DNA of 64,000 bases from Clostridium saccharoperbutylacetonicum N1-4(HMT). GTDB lineage: Bacteria > Bacillota > Clostridia > Clostridiales > Clostridiaceae. A model generated the notes under the pieces. That model worked only from the letters and a program-made list of their open reading frames with translations. It was not told the DNA's origin and did no database searches. The stretch's first letter is position 1; each line of letters starts with the position of its first letter. Positions 1-8,842 of the stretch are shown one piece after another. The DNA lies in NCBI RefSeq assembly GCF_000340885.1, contig NC_020291.1, positions 5,829,501-5,893,500 of the forward strand, read 5' to 3'. The translations under genes were made by a program, and so were the position numbers.

Positions 1-38
1 AAGTCTATCAAATTTAAATCTTTCAAATAATTATCCAT
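1..38 (-). CDS. N-terminal fragment of a divergent gene, probably a transcriptional regulator
   Basis: An ATG at 38 on the minus strand follows an AGAGGA ribosome binding site and opens a frame (MDNYLKDLNLIDL) that runs off the window edge. Only 12 full codons are visible, so no domain can be recognised. It faces a DUF2798 gene across a spacer with two 15-bp palindromes. That is the usual arrangement for a MarR- or TetR-type repressor and its target, so a regulator is likely, but this is inferred from context only. Confidence 0.5.
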   Translation of the reverse strand, partial: MDNYLKDLNLID

Positions 39-165
39 ATAAAATTCCTCTAATTCCAATGAAATCTTGTTATTGACACTTGAAAAAGCAATAAAACCAC
101 ATAGAAGTTTATCATTTTTTATCTGTGTATCTTATTATAACATAATAAGAATTCAACTTTCTATC

Positions 166-225
166 GTCAACTTTGTTGACAATATATTTTTTCGAATGTT
201 ATAATTAATTGTAAACTTAGTTGAC
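166..225. promoter_or_regulatory. Two palindromic operators flanking a consensus promoter
   Basis: GTCAACTTTGTTGAC (166-180) is a perfect dyad and GTAAACTTAGTTGAC (211-225) is a near-identical one, 45 bp apart centre to centre. The first overlaps the -35 box and the second lies just downstream of the expected start of the promoter at 176-205. A repressor bound at both would block the promoter, possibly with looping. The divergent gene truncated at the window start is the natural candidate. Confidence 0.7.
176..205 (+). promoter_or_regulatory. Sigma-A promoter of the DUF2798 gene
   Basis: TTGACA (176-181) and TATAAT (200-205) are both full consensus with an 18-bp spacer. Transcription should start near 212, inside the second palindrome. 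Confidence 0.8.
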
Positions 226-248
226 AATATTTTTCAAGGAGATGTATT

Positions 249-713
249 ATGGGAAAAAATAAAAAAGAAAATTTTATATTTACACTTATTTGTTGCGCTT
301 TAATGGTTTTAGGAATGGATTTATATAACGGCATTTTATCAAATGGATTTAATAGCAATTTATTTATAGGAATATTAATACCATATGTGCCTATTTTTTG
401 TATCGCATTAATTTTAGATTGGTTCTTAGTTGGTAAATTAGCAAAATCTATTGTAGCTAAAATAGTAAATGAGAATGATCCCCTTATAAAAAAAGTTTTA
501 CTAATATCATTCTTTATGGTATGCGGTATGTGTTTTTGTATGTCTTTAATTGTATCAATTCTTCATATGACTACACCTTCACAATTTCCTGCTCAATTTA
601 TTAAGACTTTAGGTATGAATTTTATTTGCGCTTTACCACTTCAATTACTCATTGTTGGGCCAATAGCTAGAGGTATTTTCTTTAAAATGTACCCTCCTAT
701 TGTCAATGCTTAA
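249..713 (+). CDS. DUF2798 family membrane protein
   Basis: A 154-residue protein with four hydrophobic stretches (about residues 10-30, 38-60, 84-108 and 124-142), so an integral membrane protein. The pattern and the FMVCGMCFCMSL-type segment fit the DUF2798 family, whose function is unknown. The start is set by AAGGAG about 7 nt upstream of the ATG. The gene is monocistronic: promoter with twin operators in front and a hairpin terminator behind. It is probably induced by a ligand of the divergent regulator. Confidence 0.75.
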   Translation: MGKNKKENFIFTLICCALMVLGMDLYNGILSNGFNSNLFIGILIPYVPIFCIALILDWFLVGKLAKSIVAKIVNENDPLIKKVLLISFFMVCGMCFCMSLIVSILHMTTPSQFPAQFIKTLGMNFICALPLQLLIVGPIARGIFFKMYPPIVNA

Positions 714-740
714 AAACCTTAATTTAAATTTTATATAATA

Positions 741-781
741 AAACCTCTAGTAATAGATAATCAATATATTACTAGAGGTTT
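741..781. terminator. Bidirectional intrinsic terminator
   Basis: A perfect 15-bp stem (AAACCTCTAGTAATA at 741-755, complement at 767-781) with an 11-nt loop lies between the converging DUF2798 and nucleoid-associated genes, with T- and A-rich flanks. Confidence 0.85.
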
Positions 782-795
782 CTCATTTAAATTTC

Positions 796-1833
796 TTACT
801 TTTCTATATAATTAATAACATTCTTTACTATCAAATTAATGGTACCATCACCATTCCTTTGTATTTCAAACTTGCTTGAATCATGATAAGTATCTTCATT
901 AATATACAAATCTATCCGCTTATCTATGTTTAACCTAACTCGCTTCATCTTTTTTTCAACCCAAGTTTTATCGACTGCAACTTCTTCATTTAATCCTTGC
1001 TGCTTTATATAACTCGAAAAGTCTTCTTTTATTTGAGGATGTTCATTAAATATTTCTGCTGAAAACTCATCAATATTTATAGTATCTTCTTCTTTCAGCT
1101 TAGTTTTTATAGCAGTTCTAATTTCTTCAGCTCTTCCTGCATCTTCAGTAATATTTTTTCTAGTCCAGTTTTCTGCTGCCTTCACAAAAGTCCTTGTCAT
1201 ATCTCTTTCATTAGTAACAATACTTGCACCTAAAAAAGTATTTATAAAATAATTAGCTCCATATTCATCTTCTTTGCTGCTTTTTTGCTTATCTAAAATC
1301 ATCAAATTATATCTGTCTTCTTCATTAATAGGTTTAATAAATGCAGCTTTTTGAATTTTTTGCCCACTCCCTGGAAGCCCTGCTGATTGTGGAACTATAC
1401 CTATTCCAATTTTTTGATCTATAAACTGAATTTCATGAGTAAAGTTCTTAACATAATCCATCTTAAGTATACCTATCATAGGACCTTGATCTGTTGTTAA
1501 AGATACTATTATTAAGTCTCCTGATGGAATATTTACATTGGCCTTCATTATTATGAATAATTGCCTTGCTAATTCTTTAGATAAATTAATTAAATCATTA
1601 TCCACTCCATTTAAATAGTCTTGAACTACTTCCTTAACTATATTTCTTTCTAAATTAAATTTTCCATATTTAAGCTCTTCATCTTTAAAGCATTTTTCTA
1701 AGTGTTTATATAAAAAAGCATATATGTCCTCACTTAATTCTAAACTGTATTCATTTAAAATAGGATCTTCTCCATTACTATCTAATATGTGAATAATTGC
1801 TTGATTTATATTAATTTCATTTATATATTCCAT
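796..1833 (-). CDS. Nucleoid-associated protein, NdpA/YejK family (PF04245)
   Basis: The 345-residue product resembles the NdpA/YejK family along its length, including the SGDLIIVSLTTDQGPMIGIL core near residue 110 and the PGSGQKIQKAAFI stretch near 160. Family members bind DNA or nucleoids. The precise role in Firmicutes is not established, and some relatives sit beside phage-defence or mobile genes. The start is the ATG at 1833 after GGTGAA. An in-frame TTG at 1848 has no ribosome binding site. The gene appears monocistronic. Confidence 0.8.
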   Translation of the reverse strand: MEYINEININQAIIHILDSNGEDPILNEYSLELSEDIYAFLYKHLEKCFKDEELKYGKFNLERNIVKEVVQDYLNGVDNDLINLSKELARQLFIIMKANVNIPSGDLIIVSLTTDQGPMIGILKMDYVKNFTHEIQFIDQKIGIGIVPQSAGLPGSGQKIQKAAFIKPINEEDRYNLMILDKQKSSKEDEYGANYFINTFLGASIVTNERDMTRTFVKAAENWTRKNITEDAGRAEEIRTAIKTKLKEEDTINIDEFSAEIFNEHPQIKEDFSSYIKQQGLNEEVAVDKTWVEKKMKRVRLNIDKRIDLYINEDTYHDSSKFEIQRNGDGTINLIVKNVINYIEK

Positions 1834-2096
1834 AGTTTCACCATCCAATAAAATTTATACAATAGATATTATAAACTTTTATCGATTAATTTACTACAAT
1901 GTTTTACTAGTAAAGAGATTTGAACTATAATAGTATATGTTCTAATTATCAATGTTCTCAATTATCAGCTTATGATGAATATTTCATTTTCTTTCAGAAT
2001 CTCTTAAATTGAGATGTATAATATTGATTAGGACTTATAGGTAGTTTTAAAACTATCCTAATACTACGTTATAATTTATACTAAGGAGATTATATT

Positions 2097-2657
2097 ATGC
2101 AGGAATTAGAAACAAGAATTATTGACATTGATGTTGATAATATTAGAAAGATTTTAATATCAAATGGTGCACAAAAAGTTAAAATGGAAGATCAAGTTAA
2201 TGATATATATGATTTTGAAGATGACAGACTTTTGAAAAATAAGGGATATGCCCGTATAAGAACTGTTAATGATATGCTTAATAATAAAATTGTATATTAT
2301 ATGACTACCAAAAAAATGATATCTCAGGAAAGATTTAAAATCATGGAAGAAAACGAAGTTATAATTGATAATAAAGAAATGGGAGAAGGAATATTTAAAT
2401 CTCTTGGATTAGTTCTTAAAGAATCTAATAAAAAATATAGAGAAAGTTATAAATTTGATGAATGTTTAATTGAAATAGATATAAATGATAAGACTTTTTG
2501 TCCATTTCCTTATTTGGAGATAGAAACCAATTCTGAAGAAAACTTAGAAAAGGCAGTTAAATTGCTCGGTTATACACTAGAAGATACAACTTCACAAACC
2601 ATTTATGATATTTTAGCCCAAAAAGGTATAGTTAATAGTACACCAAAAGGCATTTAG
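2097..2657 (+). CDS. CYTH domain protein (CyaB/ThTPase-like)
   Basis: The 186-residue protein has the CYTH layout: an acidic N-terminal strand (QELETRIIDID, a variant of the ExExK signature with T-R), a basic strand YARIRTV near residue 56, K/R-rich strands around 75-85, and the PYLEIE metal-ligand strand near 142. CYTH enzymes act on triphosphates (class IV adenylate cyclase, thiamine triphosphatase, inorganic triphosphatase). The substrate here cannot be read from sequence. AAGGAG lies 8 nt before the ATG, and a hairpin terminator follows. Confidence 0.8.
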   Translation: MQELETRIIDIDVDNIRKILISNGAQKVKMEDQVNDIYDFEDDRLLKNKGYARIRTVNDMLNNKIVYYMTTKKMISQERFKIMEENEVIIDNKEMGEGIFKSLGLVLKESNKKYRESYKFDECLIEIDINDKTFCPFPYLEIETNSEENLEKAVKLLGYTLEDTTSQTIYDILAQKGIVNSTPKGI

Positions 2658-2660
2658 AAT

Positions 2661-2691
2661 ATATATGGTTCCCTCTAAAGGGACCATATAT
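2661..2691 (+). terminator. Intrinsic terminator after the CYTH gene
   Basis: A 13-bp stem with one bulged T (ATATATGG/TCCCT against AGGGA/CCATATAT) is followed by TTTTTAAT. It sits between converging genes and may also serve nagR. Confidence 0.8.
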
Positions 2692-2710
2692 TTTTAATAT
2701 ATTTTCTATA

Positions 2711-3421
2711 CTACTTAATACTTACTGTTCTAAACTCTATTTTATCACTTCTATGATGTGCTATCGAATATTCGAAAGGTTGCCCATTATCTAAAAATCC
2801 TACTTGTTCAACTTCTAATATTGGGAAATTGCTATCTATTTTTAATTCTTTTTGTTCTAATTCATCTGGTAAAATAGCCCTAATAATTCTATGTGCACTT
2901 TTTATTTTTAACTTCAAAGTATTTTCTATGTAACCATAAACTGAACTCATTAAAATATCATTTTTAATTCCTGGAATGAGTACAATAGGCATATATGTAT
3001 ATTCAATTACGAATGGTTCATCATTACTATATCTTGCTCTTATCAAGTAATATGCAAAATCATCAACCGTTATTTTTAATTTTGTAGCAATCTCTTCTGT
3101 TGGATGCACTACTTCAAATTTAATAATTTTTGAAGTTACCTTTTTATCATTATGACTTTCAGTAAAACCTTCAAACTGTTTTGCCATGCTTAGCTTTTGA
3201 ACATCAGTATCATCAAGAGCTTTTACAAATGTTCCAGCTCCTCTTCTTTTTATTACCAACCCCTGTGTTACAAGCTCATCAACTGCTTTTTTAATAGTAA
3301 TTCTACTAACTCCATACTGCTCACACATTTCTTTCTCTAAAGGCAATTGTTCATTAGTATTAAATTTACCATTTAATATTCCATTTCTTATATCTTCAGC
3401 AATTTCTTCATACTTTGCCAT
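2711..3421 (-). CDS. nagR: GntR/HutC-family regulator with UTRA domain, NagR/YvoA-like
   Basis: The 236-residue protein has an N-terminal winged helix (MAKYEEIAEDIRNGILNGKF, then QLPLEKEMCEQYGVSRITIK near 25-45) and the RRGAGTFV wing at about 58-65. A C-terminal UTRA effector domain follows (ARYSNDEPFVIEYTYMP to the end). UTRA regulators of this group bind amino-sugar phosphates. Divergence from nagA (244-bp spacer) supports a NagR role in N-acetylglucosamine control. GAGGGG precedes the ATG. Confidence 0.85.
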   Translation of the reverse strand: MAKYEEIAEDIRNGILNGKFNTNEQLPLEKEMCEQYGVSRITIKKAVDELVTQGLVIKRRGAGTFVKALDDTDVQKLSMAKQFEGFTESHNDKKVTSKIIKFEVVHPTEEIATKLKITVDDFAYYLIRARYSNDEPFVIEYTYMPIVLIPGIKNDILMSSVYGYIENTLKLKIKSAHRIIRAILPDELEQKELKIDSNFPILEVEQVGFLDNGQPFEYSIAHHRSDKIEFRTVSIK

Positions 3422-3665
3422 TATATCCCCTCAACTCCTCACAACATAACTTATTCACTTATTGATTATATCATTTATTTATAATATTATACAAATAATT
3501 CGAGTAAATCTTCAAATATAATCTTTTAAAAAATTCACTTACCTTCTTTTTTTCATATTTTTATGACAAGTTTCTAAACATTTTATTAATCCTACACTCT
3601 ATTTATCAAAAAATGATATACTTGACTTAATCCACTTATTAAATTTCACTTAAAGGAGAATTAAT

Positions 3666-4808
3666 ATGCTAATAAAAAATTGTAATATTGTATATTTAGA
3701 TAAAATTGAAAAAGGCACAATACATATTGAAGACGGAAAAATAAAAGAAATAAATCCAATTAACTGTAGTGATAAAAATATATATGACGCTAATGGATTA
3801 TATATATCTCCAGGATTTATTGATGTTCATATACATGGTGCTGGTGGTTTTGACACCATGGATGGAAGTAGTGAAGCTATTAAAGGTATCGCTAAAACAA
3901 TAGTTAAACATGGAACAACTGCTTTTCTTCCTACCACTATGACTGTTTCTGTTGACGATATAAGAAAATCTTTAAAAGTAATAAAAATGCTCAAAGAGAA
4001 TAGTTCTGATATTCCTCATGTTTTAGGGGTTCATCTAGAAGGACCTTTTATAAACCCAAAAGCTATTGGAGCACAAAATCCTAAATACGTTTTATCACCT
4101 TCTATTTCTCTGTATAAAGATTTAATAGATAAATATGAGGATATTATTATTTCCATAACATTGGCTCCTGAAATTGCTGGAGCAACTGAACTAATTCAAT
4201 ACTTTTCTTCAAAAGATATTATCTGTTCAGCAGGTCATACTGCCGCAACTTATGATGAAGCAATATTAGGCATAAAACATGGTATTTCTCACGCAACTCA
4301 TCTGTTTAATGCAATGACTACTTTAAATCATAGAAGCCCTGGAGTTGTTGGAGCGATATTTGATAGCAGCATTACAACTGAAGTTATTTGTGATGGAATT
4401 CATATTGCATATCCTGTCTTAAGAATTGCATTTAAGCAAAAAGGAACTGACAATGTTTTATTAATATCCGATGCCATGATGGCTTGCGGTATGAAAAATG
4501 GAGAATATTCTTTAGGTGGGCAAAAAGTAATTGTAAATAATGATGAAGCTCGTTTAGAAAACGGTGCTTTAGCAGGTTCTGTTCTTACAATTGATAAAGC
4601 TGTAAGAAACGTATATAAAAATTCAAACTTACCCTTATACGAAATAATAAAAATGGCTACATACAATGGTGCTAAGCATTGCAAAGTTGATAATCATAAA
4701 GGTTTAATCAAAGAAGGTTTTGATGCCGATTTAATATTATTTGATGAAGATATCAATATAAAGAAAGTCTTTATATTAGGAAAAGAAGCTTATTCTGCAA
4801 TAAATTAA
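3666..4808 (+). CDS. nagA: N-acetylglucosamine-6-phosphate deacetylase
   Basis: The 380-residue cytoplasmic amidohydrolase converts GlcNAc-6-P to GlcN-6-P and acetate. Visible motifs are the metal-site FIDVHIHGAGGFDTMDG near residue 52, HLEGPFINP near 127 (Glu ligand), AGHTAA near 195, HLFNAMT near 218 and the catalytic-Asp segment LISDAMMA near 270. Length is normal. AAGGAG precedes the ATG. The usual partner nagB is not downstream. An IS256 element has landed about 95 bp after the stop, in what was the shared terminator. Confidence 0.93.
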   Translation: MLIKNCNIVYLDKIEKGTIHIEDGKIKEINPINCSDKNIYDANGLYISPGFIDVHIHGAGGFDTMDGSSEAIKGIAKTIVKHGTTAFLPTTMTVSVDDIRKSLKVIKMLKENSSDIPHVLGVHLEGPFINPKAIGAQNPKYVLSPSISLYKDLIDKYEDIIISITLAPEIAGATELIQYFSSKDIICSAGHTAATYDEAILGIKHGISHATHLFNAMTTLNHRSPGVVGAIFDSSITTEVICDGIHIAYPVLRIAFKQKGTDNVLLISDAMMACGMKNGEYSLGGQKVIVNNDEARLENGALAGSVLTIDKAVRNVYKNSNLPLYEIIKMATYNGAKHCKVDNHKGLIKEGFDADLILFDEDINIKKVFILGKEAYSAIN

Positions 4809-4901
4809 TTCAAGTAGCCATATTTAAATGAGAAACCTTATACATATCTTGATTTACTTTTACAAATCAAAAATAAAATGTATATTTATAAAAAACTACA
4901 G

Positions 4902-6348
4902 GAGTCTGTCAAGATTTTTGTGTAAACTTCAAAAAATAACATGTTTATTTAATAAGGTTGGAGGTAGAATTATAACTTCCAACCTTTATTTTGTGATTAT
5001 TGAATATTATTACATTAATTATTTAAAACATAGGTGATTTAATTGTTCTAAATTTTAAAACAAGACTTCGTCGAGACGACCTTCGAAGAAGATTGATAGT
5101 TGAGCTAAAATTTGAGCCCAGCTCTTAATTCCTTGTGTCCATTTTTTTGTGATATCAACAGTTGCAAGATAAAGTATTTTTAACAATGCTTCATCATTAG
5201 GGAAAATAGACTTACTCTTAGTAACTTTTCTAAGTTGGCGATTATAGCTTTCCATTGCATTTGTTGTATATATTATTTTTCTTATTTCAGGAGGATATTT
5301 AAAAAAAGTTGCAAGTTCATCCCAATTATTTCGCCAACTTTTTATTGCAATTAGATATTTATCTCCCCACTTTTCTTCTAATTTATCCAATTCGGCTAAC
5401 GCTACGTCTTCTGAAGGTGCTTTATATACAAGTTTTAAATCGGCATTAAAAGCCTTCAAATCTTTATACGATAAGTACTTACTTGAGTTTCGTATTTGAT
5501 GAATAATGCATCTTTGTATTTCAGTATTAGGGAACACTGCATGGATAGCTTCTTTGAAACCATTAAGACCATCAACGCAAGCTATTAAAATATCATTTAC
5601 ACCACGATTTTTCAGTTCATTTAAGACTAATAACCAGTATTTTGATGATTCAGCTGATCCAATCCAAATGCCCAGCACATCTTTTTTACCTTCAAGATTA
5701 ACTCCGATAACAGCGTAAGCTGCCTTTGATACAATTGTATTATCTTTTCTTACTTTAAAGTGAATCGCATCCATAAAGATTATTGGATAAATTGATTCCA
5801 ACGGTCTACTTTGCCATTCTTTAAGCATTGGGATAACCTTATCTGTTATATTTGAAATAAGAGTTGGTGAAGCATCCATTCCATAAATATCATTAATTTG
5901 AGTTGCTATATCTCTTGTAGTCATGCCTTTTGCATACATTCCAATAACAGCACTCTCTAAGTGTGATACATCTGTTTGATGCTTCTTTACTATAGCTGGC
6001 TCAAATGAGCCTTCCCGGTCTCTTGGAACATCTAAATCAAACAATCCCAGATTGGATTTCATAGTTTTTGAACTCTTACCATTTCGGCTATTTGATGTAT
6101 TCTTATTTCCATAATCATGTTTAGCATATCCTAAGTGTTGTTCCATTTCCGCTTCTAGCGCCTGCTGAAGCAAACCTCCAAATAAATCTTTAAGTGTATT
6201 TTGTATATCTTCAGCAGTTTTGATGTCAGAGTTATTTAAAATTAATTTTACTAATTCATCTCTAGATAAAGACATAGTCTGTGCTCCCTTCATTTGATAA
6301 TTTATTATATCATCTTCATGAAGTTTACACAGACTATTTTACACTCTC
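4902..6348. mobile_element. Complete IS256-family insertion sequence, 1447 bp
   Basis: The ends are 29-bp imperfect inverted repeats, 4902-4930 and 6320-6348, both starting GAG and sharing GTGTAAACTTC at their inner ends. The 8-bp duplication AACTACAG flanks the element exactly (4894-4901 and 6349-6356), as expected for IS256. One intact transposase gene fills the element. The intact ends, open frame and perfect duplication suggest a recent, potentially active insertion. Confidence 0.95.
5055..6275 (-). CDS. IS256-family transposase
   Basis: The 406-residue mutator-type DDE transposase has Asp in PIIFMDAIHFKVR (about residue 165), Asp in ILIACVDGLNGF (about 230) and Glu in TTNAMESYNRQLRK (about 340). 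The CIIHQIRNS segment typical of the family lies between the last two. The start is the ATG at 6275, with GGGAG 9 nt upstream. An in-frame upstream start at 6293 lacks spacing for a ribosome binding site. No frameshift or internal stop is seen, so the protein should be functional. Confidence 0.95.
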   Translation of the reverse strand: MSLSRDELVKLILNNSDIKTAEDIQNTLKDLFGGLLQQALEAEMEQHLGYAKHDYGNKNTSNSRNGKSSKTMKSNLGLFDLDVPRDREGSFEPAIVKKHQTDVSHLESAVIGMYAKGMTTRDIATQINDIYGMDASPTLISNITDKVIPMLKEWQSRPLESIYPIIFMDAIHFKVRKDNTIVSKAAYAVIGVNLEGKKDVLGIWIGSAESSKYWLLVLNELKNRGVNDILIACVDGLNGFKEAIHAVFPNTEIQRCIIHQIRNSSKYLSYKDLKAFNADLKLVYKAPSEDVALAELDKLEEKWGDKYLIAIKSWRNNWDELATFFKYPPEIRKIIYTTNAMESYNRQLRKVTKSKSIFPNDEALLKILYLATVDITKKWTQGIKSWAQILAQLSIFFEGRLDEVLF

Positions 6349-6379
6349 AACTACAGCTATTTTTTTATAAGCTGTAGTT
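6349..6379. terminator. Terminator hairpin hit by the IS256 insertion
   Basis: AACTACAGCT (6349-6358) pairs with AGCTGTAGTT (6370-6379). The 8-bp target duplication lies in the left arm, so the element entered the stem of a bidirectional terminator between nagA and the ROK gene. This copy keeps both arms because of the duplication. The left flank kept only AACTACAG. The minus-strand U-tract that followed the stem is now beyond the element. Confidence 0.8.
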
Positions 6380-6396
6380 TTTACTATGTTAATTAA

Positions 6397-7299
6397 TTAT
6401 TCCTGTCTTTGAAGGTAATTATATAATGCACCTAACTTATTTGCATCATTTCCAAATTCACATTTCTTTAAAAATGGCTTTATTGTTCCTTCTAAATCGC
6501 TATTCATGAGAATATCTAATCGTTTATTGATCTCATCAATATATTCTTCTCTTTCACTTATAGCTCCACCTAAAATTATAACTTCCGGATCAAAAGTATA
6601 TTGAATATTATAAATTCCTACTGCCATAATAAAATAATATTTATTCACTTCTTTAATGGCAATTTCATCACCATTCTTACATAATTCAAATACTCCAATC
6701 CCATCTAAGCTTCCTTCTTCTAATCCTTTTAATCTTGCAACTCCTTTTGCTAATGCTATGGTAGACCCTGCTTGACTCCAGCTTGTAAACTTTGGTTCTC
6801 CCTCAAAATCACAAGTTATTGAACAATATCCAAATTCTCCACCATGTTTATGAGTTCCACCATGAATTTTCTTATCTTTAACAATCGCTCCACCTATTCC
6901 TGAACCACATACAACAAAAGCCAAGTCATTATTATTTTTACCAGCACCAAGCCAACATTCACCTAATGCTGCACAATTTGCGTCATTTTCAAGTTCAGTT
7001 TCTAAACCTGTAGTTCCTCTTAGGATTTCTTTAAAGTTTGGACCATGTATATATGGAATAGCACTTACCCCTCCAATTATTCCTGTTTCACTGTCTACTG
7101 CTCCTGGTGCACTTATAGCTATTCCTTTAACATAATGGACTTTCTTCATCTCATTTGTTATTTTAGATAACTCATTAAAAAATTCACTTTTATTTTCTGG
7201 AACATTAAATTTATTACTTTCAACAAATTCTCCATTTGTATTAATTACAGACCACTTAACAGAACTTCCACCAATATCAAAAACCATAAAATTTTTCAT
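6397..7299 (-). CDS. ROK-family sugar kinase, candidate beta-glucoside kinase
   Basis: The 300-residue protein has the ROK ATP site FDIGGSSVKWSV (5-16), the ISAPGAVD segment, the catalytic-loop equivalent ENDANCAALGE (about 107-117) and VVCGSGIGGAIV. The zinc CxCGxxGCxE motif of glucokinases is absent. It starts 14 nt after the GH1 stop and is clearly co-transcribed. That pairing suggests it phosphorylates an imported disaccharide (BglK-like) or a released monosaccharide. The start is the ATG at 7299, after AGGAGAG. An upstream in-frame ATG lies inside the GH1 end. Confidence 0.8.
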   Translation of the reverse strand: MKNFMVFDIGGSSVKWSVINTNGEFVESNKFNVPENKSEFFNELSKITNEMKKVHYVKGIAISAPGAVDSETGIIGGVSAIPYIHGPNFKEILRGTTGLETELENDANCAALGECWLGAGKNNNDLAFVVCGSGIGGAIVKDKKIHGGTHKHGGEFGYCSITCDFEGEPKFTSWSQAGSTIALAKGVARLKGLEEGSLDGIGVFELCKNGDEIAIKEVNKYYFIMAVGIYNIQYTFDPEVIILGGAISEREEYIDEINKRLDILMNSDLEGTIKPFLKKCEFGNDANKLGALYNYLQRQE

Positions 7300-7312
7300 A
7301 ATTATCTCTCCT

Positions 7313-8710
7313 CTAGAATCCATTGTTTTGAGCAACTTCTTTAATCCATCTTCCTGACTTTTTTATTGTTTTCTTTTGAGTTGCTAGATCAACAGCTATA
7401 AACCCATATCTATTTTTGTACGCATTAGACCATGACCAACAGTCAATTGGTGTCCACGTATGATATCCAAAACAGTTAGAGCCTTCACTTATGCCCTTGT
7501 GAAGATATTCTAAATGTTCTTTATAAAAATCTATCCTATAATCATCTTCTATTATTCCATATTCATTTATATATTTTTCTTCTCCTTCAACACCCATGCC
7601 ATTTTCAGATATGTACCATGGAATATTATCATAATTATCTCTTAAATTAATTGCAATATCATACATACATTGTGGATATATTTCCCACCCCCTATATGGG
7701 TTCATTCTTCTTCCAGGCATTTCATAATTATCAAAATACTTATCTGGCATCCATCCTTTTGACTCATCAAACTCTGATTCTTTCGCCTTTACTCTTCTAG
7801 GCTGATAATAATTTACTCCAAGAAAATCAACAGTATTATTTTTAATTATTTCTAATTCTTTTTCTGTTGCCTGCCAAATCACTCCATCCTGCTCCAATAT
7901 ATCAAGAAGAATTTTAGGGAAATTCCCTTTAACAGCTGGTTCCAAAAATGAAGTATTGAAATAACTATCCGCAATATTAGACGCCATAGTATCTTCATCA
8001 TTATTTGATCTTGGATATGCTGGTGTTAAATTTAAAACTATTCCGATTTGTCCACCTTCTTTATGGAATCCCATTTCTTTATACGCTTCAATAACTTTTG
8101 CTGATGCTAGATTTAAGTTAAACATTACTTGAACAGCTTTTCTTCCATCTACAATTTTAGGATAATGGAATTGATATAAATATTCTCCTTCAACTATTAC
8201 CATAGGTTCATTAAATGTTGTCCAATGTTTGACTCTGTCCCCAAATAACTCAAAGCATTTTCTTGCGAATATCACAAACAAATCAACAACATGCTTTGAC
8301 TCCCATCCACCATATTTATCATATAATTCAACTGGTAAATCAAAGTGATGCAGATTCATAACAGGAAGAAGATCATTTTCAATACATTCATCAATGACTT
8401 CATTATAAAATCTCACTCCATCTTCATCTACTTCACCAGTTTCAAAATCTTTTATAAGCCTTGTCCACTGAATTGAAGTTCTAAAACTATTTAACCCTAT
8501 TTCTTTTATTAATTTTAAGTCTTCTTTATGACTATTATAGAAATTAGATGCTACATTAGGACCTACTCCATTAAAAAATGCTTCTGGTTCTATATCAAAC
8601 CAATGATCAAATACACTATCATGTTTCTTATTAAATCTACCTTCACTTTGCGGACCTGAAGTTGCTGATCCCCACCAAAAATTTTCTGGAAACTTATATT
8701 TTATACTCAT
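7313..8710 (-). CDS. Glycoside hydrolase family 1 beta-glycosidase, possibly 6-phospho type
   Basis: The 465-residue TIM-barrel enzyme has acid/base Glu in TTFNEPM (about 168) and nucleophile Glu in YISENGMG (about 372). There is no signal peptide, so it is cytoplasmic. In the glycone pocket near residue 430 the Glu of ordinary beta-glucosidases (FEW) is replaced (WSWSNAYKNRYG), with Lys and Tyr where 6-phospho-enzymes carry them. No PTS gene is nearby. The adjoining ROK kinase could supply a phosphorylated substrate. In mannan loci GH1 enzymes trim glucosyl units from glucomannan oligosaccharides. Confidence 0.85.
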   Translation of the reverse strand: MSIKYKFPENFWWGSATSGPQSEGRFNKKHDSVFDHWFDIEPEAFFNGVGPNVASNFYNSHKEDLKLIKEIGLNSFRTSIQWTRLIKDFETGEVDEDGVRFYNEVIDECIENDLLPVMNLHHFDLPVELYDKYGGWESKHVVDLFVIFARKCFELFGDRVKHWTTFNEPMVIVEGEYLYQFHYPKIVDGRKAVQVMFNLNLASAKVIEAYKEMGFHKEGGQIGIVLNLTPAYPRSNNDEDTMASNIADSYFNTSFLEPAVKGNFPKILLDILEQDGVIWQATEKELEIIKNNTVDFLGVNYYQPRRVKAKESEFDESKGWMPDKYFDNYEMPGRRMNPYRGWEIYPQCMYDIAINLRDNYDNIPWYISENGMGVEGEEKYINEYGIIEDDYRIDFYKEHLEYLHKGISEGSNCFGYHTWTPIDCWSWSNAYKNRYGFIAVDLATQKKTIKKSGRWIKEVAQNNGF

Positions 8711-8842
8711 ATCTTCTCCTCCTACTTTTTCTTGTTTAGCATTATTTTTTACAAGTTAACTAATTGTGCTAATTTTAATATTATTATTTTGAAAATCTAT
8801 TAGACTTTTCTTCCAAAATTCTAAACTCTTAACTAATTTTTA

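Noticed and set aside
1834..1848. TTG start extending the nucleoid-associated protein by five codons
   Set aside because: No ribosome binding site precedes it, while GGTGAA is well placed for the ATG at 1833.
4828..5037. 69-codon plus-strand frame after nagA
   Set aside because: It crosses the left end of the IS256 element, has no ribosome binding site and reads as random AT-rich sequence.
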